IMG/VR virus record: IMGVR_UViG_3300046169_000058
Coordinates: 1 to 35,670 of that record
Direction: 5' to 3' (one strand)
From: a virus
DNA: 35,670 bases
Under the pieces are notes generated by a model that was not told the DNA's origin, did no database searches, and worked only from the letters and a program-made list of their open reading frames with translations. Position numbers and translations under genes: made by a program. Numbering within the stretch: the stretch's first letter is position 1; each line of letters opens with the position of its first letter. Shown piece by piece: positions 30,603-35,670 of this stretch.

Positions 30603-31358
30603 TTATCGGCGGGCTTGCAGGGATTTAAGGTATTCGTCTATCACGTTCAACTGCTCCGGCTGCTGGTCGCGCATTGCCGCAATCGTTCCGGCGACCATAG
30701 TGGGCGCTACGGCCCCCTGCGGAGACGCTCCAGTTGCCCTAAGCGCACGCATTGTGGTCTTAGCCATGGGCTTCATAAATGGCGCTGCAGTCATCAACAC
30801 GTCGGCCCCTCCGAGTAGAGCCTCCAAGCCAGACGCCTTCATTCCTGCGGCGTCGCCATCTCTCATGGCGCCCAAAAAGCTGCGCCCGCCTCTATATGCG
30901 TCTTGCCCGCCAATAACCGTTCCAAGAACGGGCGCGTAGCTTGCGCCTACGGCGGCGTCGTATGCTGCTCTGGGGTTCTGCGTTTGCGCTAAGACGGCAT
31001 CAAAGATCCCCATCTGCGTGGGGTTTTCTAGCGGCTGGCGAAAATCTACTGCGCGCTGTAAGTCTTCGTCTGAATACACATAATCGCCTTGCTCGCGATA
31101 TGATCGGCCAGTCATGGGATCTGTCACAATCTCGCCGGTGCGCGTCTTATATGCAGCGCCTCCGCCCTCGTCCTCGCCAAGCATTCGGGAAAATGTTCTT
31201 CGGACGTCTGGTATCTCTTCGCCGGTAGCGTCGTCAAACTTAGCGTCTGGATAGTTATGGCGCATGACATCGGCCAAGGTATATACACTTCCGTCATCAG
31301 CGCGCGCCATTGTCACGCCATTTTGATCGAACAGTTGCAATTCCAATTCATTTTCCAT
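30603..31358 (-). CDS. Hypothetical structural-region protein
   Basis: 251 residues. The N-terminal beta/acidic part (LQLFDQNGVTMARADDGSVY) is followed by GDYVYSDEDLQRAVDFRQPL and a glycine/alanine-rich helical part (APVLGTVIGGQDAYRGGRSF, ALLGGADVLMTAAPFMKPMA) that may contact membrane. It lies directly upstream of the portal; an ejected or capsid-internal protein is possible. The 5' end overlaps the -10 of the plus-strand promoter at 31335-31363. Confidence 0.55.
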   Translation of the reverse strand: MENELELQLFDQNGVTMARADDGSVYTLADVMRHNYPDAKFDDATGEEIPDVRRTFSRMLGEDEGGGAAYKTRTGEIVTDPMTGRSYREQGDYVYSDEDLQRAVDFRQPLENPTQMGIFDAVLAQTQNPRAAYDAAVGASYAPVLGTVIGGQDAYRGGRSFLGAMRDGDAAGMKASGLEALLGGADVLMTAAPFMKPMAKTTMRALRATGASPQGAVAPTMVAGTIAAMRDQQPEQLNVIDEYLKSLQARR

Positions 31359-31366
31359 ATGTTAAC
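31335..31366 (+). promoter_or_regulatory. Rightward promoter of the early GTTAAC class
   Basis: TTGCAA (31335-31340), 17-bp spacer, TATGTT (31358-31363), with GTTAAC at 31361-31366. The ten bases TATGTTAACA are the same as at the early promoter 9409-9436. It reads away from the 30603-31358 gene into the isolated plus-strand gene. Confidence 0.5.
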
Positions 31367-31398
31367 AAAATCCTATGTTTTTAAATCGGGAGGCAACA

Positions 31399-31569
31399 AT
31401 GGATAAGCAAAGAGCCAGAGAAGAAATCGTCGAAGAATACATCACGCGCACAAAATGCACCATAGAAGAGGCGGAAAGCTTCGATGATGCAGTGAAAGCG
31501 TCACTACAGATCGAAGACAATAACAGCCCCATGTTTATCGCTGATTTTTTCATTCTTTCTGGCATCTAG
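31399..31569 (+). CDS. Isolated plus-strand small protein (moron-like)
   Basis: 56 residues, MDKQRAREEIVEEYITRTKC and onward, acidic and helical, ending MFIADFFILSGI. A strong GGGAGG site lies five bases before the ATG, and a promoter of early type lies upstream. It is the only plus-strand gene in the 23-kb structural block, ending 4 bases into the end of the convergent 418-residue-frame gene. The placement, its own promoter and strand are those of a moron: an added, independently expressed gene. Function unknown. Confidence 0.68.
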   Translation: MDKQRAREEIVEEYITRTKCTIEEAESFDDAVKASLQIEDNNSPMFIADFFILSGI

Positions 31570-32780
31570 TCTAACAATCCTCTTTTCTTAGCGTTTTCAA
31601 GCATTCGCCCATAATTATCTACAAGCTGAGCGTCAATAAGTTGCGGCCTTAGCTGCGTTTTTTGAGTATATGTTGCATTTGCTGAGTCCAACGGGCCAAC
31701 CGCCCCTTTTCCGGTTACATAATTGGGGCTGGAATACGCGCGAAATGGGTCTCGAAATAAATCTTCCTGACGCATAGGCATCTCCAGACTGCCCGTGTAC
31801 AAGCCGCGCGCTTGAATTGGATATGTCGTATGTGGTACTGACGGCGCGTCTATAAGGCCTCTTGTCACGTCAAACTTAGATATGCCCGTCCCAGCAATTC
31901 CAGATGGCATATCAAACTGCGTTGGGTCTGTAACAGCGTATCTAGACGCCCCAATAGCGTCAGACGTTACGCCAAAATTCTTTCTAGCCTCGTCAGTATC
32001 CGCGAAGCGCATAAACGCTTTTTGTTGATCTGGCGTGGCGTTCATTAACCATTCATCCAGCTCGTCCGAGTGAATCCCCGCCCAATTAGACATACCTTTG
32101 CGCTTTCGCAGCTCGGCATCAAACCCCTTGGCAGCTTTCTTAGTCATTGATTGTTGCAGAAGATCAGCGGCAACGCGTGGCGTGAACTTAGCAAAATCTA
32201 ACGCATTTGGGGCCATAGATATGGTCGCGCCATAGACCGGCCTTCCCGTCTCTCTGGCAATCTCTTCAGCTCTGCTGATAATAGGCTTCATCACGCCAGC
32301 ACCAGACGCCCAAATTGCGTTATCAGCTTGATAAGACGGGCCGCGCATGAAATCAAATCCGCCTTCCAAATTATACCCGCGCTGCAAATCTATATCGCCC
32401 ACTCGCGTCAATATTCCGCCCGCTGAGCTTCGATCCCCATAAAGGGGCAGAAGATACCCGCCCTCGATGTCTTCAAGTGAAATCGTCTTACGGGGCAAAA
32501 GGGGTGTGTTTGTCGGGGTAACGGTCGGCGTATATGCCTCAATCGGGCGGCTTAGCTTCGTGCCGCTGTAGCCCATAGGATCAAGCAACTCTTTTGTGGG
32601 CTGCTTGCTCGGAGGCAAACTGCGCACCTTCATTACCTGCCCCGCCTTCGGCAGCCGCGTCGCTGGCGCGCTTGCGGATGTTATGTCGGTAACAGTCTTG
32701 CTGCGATCACGCGCAGGCATGTCATCAATGCGGCCACGGCTCAGCGCCTGCATTAAGTCAAGTAAATTACGGGCTGCCAT
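31566..32780 (-). CDS. Conserved-type hypothetical protein, late region
   Basis: 404 residues from the ATG immediately after the previous stop; a longer frame to 32822 would overlap that gene. Core motifs: GYLLPLYGDRSSAGGILTRV, YNLEGGFDFMRG, IWASGAGVMKPIISRAEEIA, GRPVYGATISMAPNALDFAK. It looks like a single well-folded domain with a disordered C-terminus. I associate the GDRSSAGG / EGGFDFMR pattern with unassigned proteins of marine phages. No catalytic set is clear; function unknown. Confidence 0.6.
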   Translation of the reverse strand: MAARNLLDLMQALSRGRIDDMPARDRSKTVTDITSASAPATRLPKAGQVMKVRSLPPSKQPTKELLDPMGYSGTKLSRPIEAYTPTVTPTNTPLLPRKTISLEDIEGGYLLPLYGDRSSAGGILTRVGDIDLQRGYNLEGGFDFMRGPSYQADNAIWASGAGVMKPIISRAEEIARETGRPVYGATISMAPNALDFAKFTPRVAADLLQQSMTKKAAKGFDAELRKRKGMSNWAGIHSDELDEWLMNATPDQQKAFMRFADTDEARKNFGVTSDAIGASRYAVTDPTQFDMPSGIAGTGISKFDVTRGLIDAPSVPHTTYPIQARGLYTGSLEMPMRQEDLFRDPFRAYSSPNYVTGKGAVGPLDSANATYTQKTQLRPQLIDAQLVDNYGRMLENAKKRGLLD

Positions 32781-32781
32781 C

Positions 32782-33033
32782 TTAACACTTCCACCTTCTG
32801 CGTGCTGCCTTGCCGCGTTCACCCGTCCAGCCCCGGGATCGGGCGCAGAACGACTTTTTACGCGCTTTCTCTGATTTCGTTTTGGGGCTCGGCGCGGGGG
32901 CTTTTAACTTGCTGCCGGTCGCCTTGTTATACTTTGCGCGCCCCTTGGCGGTTAAACCGCCGCCACGCTTCACCGAAAGCTTCTCGCCGCGCCCAACAGA
33001 TAGGCTTGGGCCTGATTTGCGTTTCGTCGCCAT
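32782..33033 (-). CDS. Small lysine/arginine-rich protein (DUF6321-like)
   Basis: 83 residues, very basic: VKRGGGLTAKGRAKYNKATG, SKLKAPAPSPKTKSEKARKK, SFCARSRGW, ending GKAARRRWKC. The pattern matches the small phage domain DUF6321. It overlaps its upstream neighbour by one base. It may bind DNA or the packaging machinery; a role is not established. Confidence 0.72.
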   Translation of the reverse strand: MATKRKSGPSLSVGRGEKLSVKRGGGLTAKGRAKYNKATGSKLKAPAPSPKTKSEKARKKSFCARSRGWTGERGKAARRRWKC

Positions 33034-33392
33034 TACGCCCTCTTCACCGCGCGTTTTTCTGCAGCCGTGTAGGGCGCGCGCTTCTTGCCGGAGCTGGTCG
33101 CCTTATTCTTGGCGCGCGATCCGGCAGATTTTTGACCAGATGATAAACTTTTGCGTGCAGACTTGGGCAGGTAGCGGCTTTTGCCCTCCTTGCCGGAATA
33201 ATCCCAGTCTTGCTTGCTCCACTTGGACAAGCTGTTGCCGCTGCTCTTTGAGCCAGAATAACCGCCGCCCGCTTCCTTGTAATACTTAGTGGCGAGCTGC
33301 ATGGCACGCGCGCTATGCCCGCCCATCTTAGCCTTGGCTCGCGCCTTCGACTTTTCCCATAGCTTCGGGTTGGTTTTCTTCGCCGTCGCCAT
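33033..33392 (-). CDS. Small lysine/serine-rich protein (DUF5872-like)
   Basis: 119 residues, very basic: NPKLWEKSKARAKAKMGGHS, ARAMQLATKYYKEAGGGYSG, NSLSKWSKQDWDYSGKEGKS, RYLPKSARKSLSS, then a Lys/Ser tail ending PYTAAEKRAVKRA. The pattern matches DUF5872 proteins of viruses. The final motif recurs in the 33578-33712 protein. Probably a nucleic-acid-binding or virion-internal protein. Confidence 0.72.
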   Translation of the reverse strand: MATAKKTNPKLWEKSKARAKAKMGGHSARAMQLATKYYKEAGGGYSGSKSSGNSLSKWSKQDWDYSGKEGKSRYLPKSARKSLSSGQKSAGSRAKNKATSSGKKRAPYTAAEKRAVKRA

Positions 33393-33578
33393 CTACGCTC
33401 CTTCGCCCCACTGGACGCATTGATAATCCACCGCGCGGTACGCAGGAAACGTCTGCCGCGCGTATTTCAGCCCGCTCGGTATGGACTGTATGCACTGGCT
33501 CTCGCTCTGCATCACGGGGCTGCCAAACGCAAAGCAGTTACCCTCGACGCTGCAAAGCAGAAGCAGCGCCGTCCACAT
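33393..33578 (-). CDS. Small exported-looking protein
   Basis: 61 residues with a hydrophobic N-terminus (MWTALLLLCSVEGNCFAFGS) that could be a signal peptide, and four cysteines in all (CSVEGNC, SQCIQS, YQCVQW) that could pair in the periplasm. It starts at an ATG overlapping the previous stop (TGATG). Possibly a periplasmic exclusion or lysis factor; unproven. Confidence 0.55.
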   Translation of the reverse strand: MWTALLLLCSVEGNCFAFGSPVMQSESQCIQSIPSGLKYARQTFPAYRAVDYQCVQWGEGA

Positions 33579-33712
33579 CACTTCTTGGGGGCGGAAGTCT
33601 TCCGCTTCGTCGTTGTGCCATACTGCTTCTTCTTTTTCTTGTTCATCGCCGAGGCTGCAGCCCTTTTACCTGCGGCTGTGTACGGGAACTTTTTACCATC
33701 TACATTTGGCAT
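33578..33712 (-). CDS. 44-residue lysine-rich protein
   Basis: MPNVDGKKFPYTAAGKRAAA and onward with KKKKK and RKTSAPKK; about a third Lys/Arg. The ATG at 33712 has GGAG six bases upstream; an ATG at 33724 in frame is less likely. The PYTAAGKRAAASA motif resembles the end of the DUF5872-like protein two genes on. Likely a small DNA-binding protein. Confidence 0.6.
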   Translation of the reverse strand: MPNVDGKKFPYTAAGKRAAASAMNKKKKKQYGTTTKRKTSAPKK

Positions 33713-33756
33713 CACAATCTCCATAATATCTTGCGATATAATAACATTAAAACGCC

Positions 33757-33796
33757 AAAAAGAAACCCCGCGCGCTGGGAGGGGCGCAACGGGGTC
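33757..33796 (-). terminator. Rho-independent terminator after terminase
   Basis: Reading leftward: GACCCCG, an inner GCGC pair, then CGGGGT arms (33790-33795 with 33765-33770), followed by UUUCUUUUU (33765-33757). GC stem plus U-tract in the right order about 110 bases past the terminase stop. It would lower transcription into the downstream genes, which might therefore have another promoter in the AT-rich stretch 33712-33757, though no clear boxes are seen there. Confidence 0.7.
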
Positions 33797-33907
33797 AAGT
33801 TGTGCGGGTACAGGGAGGAAAACCCGCGATGAGGTACAGACGTGGACATGAAACCACTCTGAGCAAGGCCAAGGTAAACTTTTTTCAGAGAAAATGCAAA
33901 CCCGCCC

Positions 33908-35329
33908 CTAAACGACCCCGCGTATGCCCCTGCGAAGGGGCGCGCCCCACCCGCCAACCTTGGAACCGAAATGCATCGCCGTGTGGTCTGTCGCCAATGA
34001 CAGGCACACGGCGTCGGCGCGATCTGGCGAGGCAACGCGCCGCTTCTTCATGCTGTCCTTGCTCTCGACCTGCATCTTGCCGCTTGACGTGAAGTGATAT
34101 CGCGGCGCAGCCAGCTCAGCATATAACGCGTCGTCACGCGGCAGCTTAACATCCATACCCTCCAGCCACGCCTTCGCCTTGAACCACAGCTCCGCGCGCA
34201 GGTTCACATATGTCTGATTGGCGGCGGCGCGCTCCGACACGTTCAACCCGCGCGCCGGAAGCCCCACCTCACGCAGCCGATCCAGCACGCCTGCGCCGAA
34301 CCCGTTGCTATCCACGATGATCTCCTGCGGGCGCTTATCCGCGGGCAGCGCGTCATACTCCGCCTTCACGGCACCAGTAAGCTGCATCAAATCGAGATTG
34401 CGCCACACGCTGAGCGGATGCACGACTGGCCCCTGCCGCTTGGCCAAGACAGACGCATCCCCGCCCTGACGCGCGACGTCCAGACCCCAGATGCTCGCCG
34501 TATTCTCATGCACACGCACGTCGCTGGCCATGGCGGCCTCGATCAGCGAGACGGGGATCACCGTGTCCTCCTCGGACGGCGGGAAATTGCCAAGCACGCG
34601 CACATGATAAGCGGGGCTATCGATTCCGTAGCGGCGCTGCATATCCGCCACGAAATCCTCGCTGACGCGCGGGCTGTCCACGCAGCTCACATGCATCGTG
34701 TGCCAGTCGTCGCGCAGCCGGTTGTGCGTGTCGTAGAAGAACCCCGTGTTACGCGTGGGGTTGCCCGTCAGCACCGTCGTCGCGGTGTGGCCGGACATCG
34801 ACCCACTGGCAGCCTCAAACACGGCCTCGGGTATCCCGCTGGCCTCGTCAGCAAGCAGCAGCACCGAGGGGCTGTGAACGCCGGCCAGCGCCTCGGGCTG
34901 CTCCGCCCGTGACGTCCTGCACGAAATAAACGTGCTCTCGGGGTGGCTCTTCAGCTCAATCCGATCAGACTTCACCTCCAGCAGGCTGTCAAACGGCGGC
35001 TTCAGCTTCTTGGCCAATGCCTTCATCTCAGCGAACAGCGCATCAAATAGCTGCGCGCTGGTGGGGGCCGTGACAACCGTCTTGCTCGGCACGCGCATCA
35101 ACACGTGCCACAGCGCAGCCATGGCGACGCCGGTACTTTTGCCGACGCCGTGGCCGCTGCGCACGCTTACACGGCGTATGGCAGGCGCGGAGACGGCGTC
35201 CAGCAGCTCAACCTGCCACTCGTCGGGCTCGATGCCAATGACCTCCTCGGCAAAGCGGACAGGGTCGTCACGATAGCGGCGCATGAGCGCCAGAAACGGG
35301 TTATCTTGGGGTGCGGGGGTGCTGGTCAT
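33908..35329 (-). CDS. terL: Terminase large subunit
   Basis: 473 residues. Packaging ATPase: Walker A SGHGVGKS at 58-65, Walker B VLLLADEAS around 156-164 with Asp161-Glu162, coupling motif TVLTGNPTRNTGFF. RNase H-like nuclease: GLDVARQGGD with Asp284, EIIVDSNGFGAGVLDRL with Asp340, and SPDRADAV with Asp436/Asp439. All catalytic sites are intact. It cuts and pumps DNA into the prohead through the portal. AGGAG lies 12 bases before the ATG. It is the first gene of the late unit; no small subunit is recognised next to it. Confidence 0.92.
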   Translation of the reverse strand: MTSTPAPQDNPFLALMRRYRDDPVRFAEEVIGIEPDEWQVELLDAVSAPAIRRVSVRSGHGVGKSTGVAMAALWHVLMRVPSKTVVTAPTSAQLFDALFAEMKALAKKLKPPFDSLLEVKSDRIELKSHPESTFISCRTSRAEQPEALAGVHSPSVLLLADEASGIPEAVFEAASGSMSGHTATTVLTGNPTRNTGFFYDTHNRLRDDWHTMHVSCVDSPRVSEDFVADMQRRYGIDSPAYHVRVLGNFPPSEEDTVIPVSLIEAAMASDVRVHENTASIWGLDVARQGGDASVLAKRQGPVVHPLSVWRNLDLMQLTGAVKAEYDALPADKRPQEIIVDSNGFGAGVLDRLREVGLPARGLNVSERAAANQTYVNLRAELWFKAKAWLEGMDVKLPRDDALYAELAAPRYHFTSSGKMQVESKDSMKKRRVASPDRADAVCLSLATDHTAMHFGSKVGGWGAPLRRGIRGVV

Positions 35330-35365
35330 TTTTTCGCGTGGCTCCTATTTTTCGGAAAACGTGAA

Positions 35366-35399
35366 GGGGTGGGGGGTATGGCGGGTATGCGTGGGGGGG
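35366..35399 (+). other. G-quadruplex motif on plus strand
   Basis: Four G-runs of 4, 6, 3 and 7 separated by loops of 1, 6 and 7 bases fit the canonical G3+N1-7 rule. It lies 37 bases upstream of the terminase start, in the non-transcribed strand of the late leader; the leader RNA is correspondingly C-rich. Confidence 0.55.
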
Positions 35400-35447
35400 T
35401 CATTGCAATTGCACCCCGCCGCGCCAAAAGAGGGGGGGGGTCAAACC

Positions 35448-35461
35448 TGACCATCTGGTCA
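35448..35461. promoter_or_regulatory. RutR-type operator, downstream copy
   Basis: TGACCA-TC-TGGTCA, a perfect 6-bp dyad with 2-base centre. It matches 14 of the 14 defined inner positions of TTGACCA-NN-TGGTCAA except for the outermost pair (C/G instead of T/A). It lies about 38 bases downstream of the -10 of the candidate late promoter, where bound protein would be a roadblock. Confidence 0.6.
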
Positions 35462-35498
35462 GAATATGGCCCCGAAACCGGCTGGAATCGCATAATCG

Positions 35499-35526
35499 TT
35501 ATTATGTTAAATAAAATATGCAGCAA
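35499..35526 (-). promoter_or_regulatory. Candidate late promoter for terminase operon
   Basis: Reading leftward: -35 TTGCTG (35521-35526), 16-bp spacer, -10 TAATAA (35499-35504). Same spacer length as the early promoters but no GTTAAC. It would give a leader of about 165 bases before terminase. It lies between the two RutR-type dyads, and its -35 overlaps the left arm of the long stem-loop. Confidence 0.5.
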
Positions 35527-35584
35527 TATCAGCACGTTAGCGTTTTACAACTATTTAAAGTTGTATCGTTGTGCATATTGCTGC
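35520..35584. repeat. Long nested inverted repeat
   Basis: Outer arms GCAGCAATAT (35520-35529) and ATATTGCTGC (35575-35584), inner GCAC/GTGC pairs beside them, and a central hairpin TACAACT (35546-35552) / AGTTGTA (35559-35565) with a 6-base AT loop. It could extrude as a cruciform or bind protein. Located just upstream of the candidate late promoter. Confidence 0.65.
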
Positions 35585-35601
35585 GCTGCGGAGCGTCGAT
35601 A

Positions 35602-35619
35602 TTTGACCATTTGGTCAAA
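35602..35619. promoter_or_regulatory. RutR-type operator, upstream copy
   Basis: TTTGACCA-TT-TGGTCAAA, an 8-bp-arm perfect dyad. It contains an exact match to TTGACCA-NN-TGGTCAA, the consensus known for RutR, the TetR-family uracil-responsive regulator. Its centre is 156 bp from the other copy, and the candidate late promoter lies between them, which would permit looping. Confidence 0.65.
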
Positions 35620-35670
35620 AATGTGTAACCGCGCGCGCCTATGCGCTTCCCTCTCTCGATGTGCAAAATC

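Larger units (their letters stand above)
35330..35670. other. Gene-free control region upstream of terminase
   Basis: 341 bases with no convincing gene. From the terminase outward it holds a G-run-rich stretch, the palindrome TGCAATTGCA (35404-35413), nine consecutive G (35432-35440), a RutR-type dyad, an inverted repeat CATAAT/ATTATG (35491-35506), a leftward promoter, a long stem-loop and a second RutR-type dyad. The last 50 bases show nothing recognisable. The density of dyads suggests a main switch for late transcription, possibly with an origin or packaging site. Confidence 0.6.

Noticed and set aside
33712-34035. 107-codon minus-strand open frame across the terminase end and terminator
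   Set aside because: It runs through the terminator and out of frame with terL; the composition is that of a shadow frame.
35326-35535. 69-codon minus-strand open frame ending in an ATGA overlap with terminase
   Set aside because: Its start lies upstream of the candidate -10, it has no ribosome site, and the proline-rich sequence is translated C-runs. The overlap with terL is suggestive but not enough.
1-35670. tRNA genes, CRISPR arrays, integrase/attachment site, IS elements
   Set aside because: Looked for and not seen: no cloverleaf-like segment, no regularly spaced repeats, no recombinase gene, no transposase or flanking target duplication.

Overview
The window looks like one nearly complete or complete genome of a lytic, short-tailed (podovirus-like) marine phage. 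It has an SU10-type capsid protein, a large portal, a gp4/SU10-type adaptor, a P22 gp10-like tail protein, several ejection-protein candidates, and a GH19 endolysin with a gene-transfer-agent-type 3-TM holin. No integrase, DNA polymerase, RNA polymerase or tRNA gene is visible, so replication and transcription should lean on the host. The holin type, the family mix and the promoter style suggest an alphaproteobacterial, roseobacter-like host. That is an inference, not a direct reading. No gene is cut by either end. Joining the last bases to the first would lengthen the palindrome at position 1 by two base pairs, weakly consistent with a circular or circularly permuted molecule.

Layout. Almost everything is read leftward (minus strand). 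Right end (33.9-35.67 kb): a 340-base control region with several dyads, a candidate late promoter, two RutR-type palindromes and a G-quadruplex motif, followed by the large terminase and a terminator. Then (28.2-33.7 kb) three small lysine-rich proteins, two unknown proteins, one isolated plus-strand gene with its own promoter, the portal and a small portal-adjacent gene. Next (25-28 kb) scaffold, major capsid protein and adaptor. From 25 to 17.4 kb lie fibres, fibre-related proteins (two tandem YadA-head paralogues, a 23-residue repeat protein, a chaperone-like protein) and the lysis block. From 17.4 to 10 kb come the tail protein with an inserted cupredoxin-like domain, a GNAT-fold protein and three ejection-protein candidates. 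Two plus-strand genes (PD-(D/E)XK nuclease and a coiled-coil protein) sit at 9.5-10.06 kb. From 9.4 kb to the left end is an early/replication region: small overlapping genes, a GIY-YIG nuclease, a ribbon-helix-helix protein, RuvC-like resolvase, RecE-like exonuclease, SSB and a TOPRIM-RepA-type primase-helicase.

Control. Three early leftward promoters share a TTGCA-type -35, a 16-bp spacer and a GTTAAC motif at or beside the -10. A fourth copy of the pattern drives the isolated plus-strand gene at 31.4 kb. Three early intercistronic gaps carry C(UACG)G hairpins.

Main caveat: five conserved genes (exonuclease, a small early gene, tail protein, the protein after it, scaffold) are broken by seven single-base-equivalent frame shifts, all in the same direction. 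Either the sequence carries uncorrected insertion errors or these genes are really split. The open reading frames are given as they stand, with the apparent full genes described.
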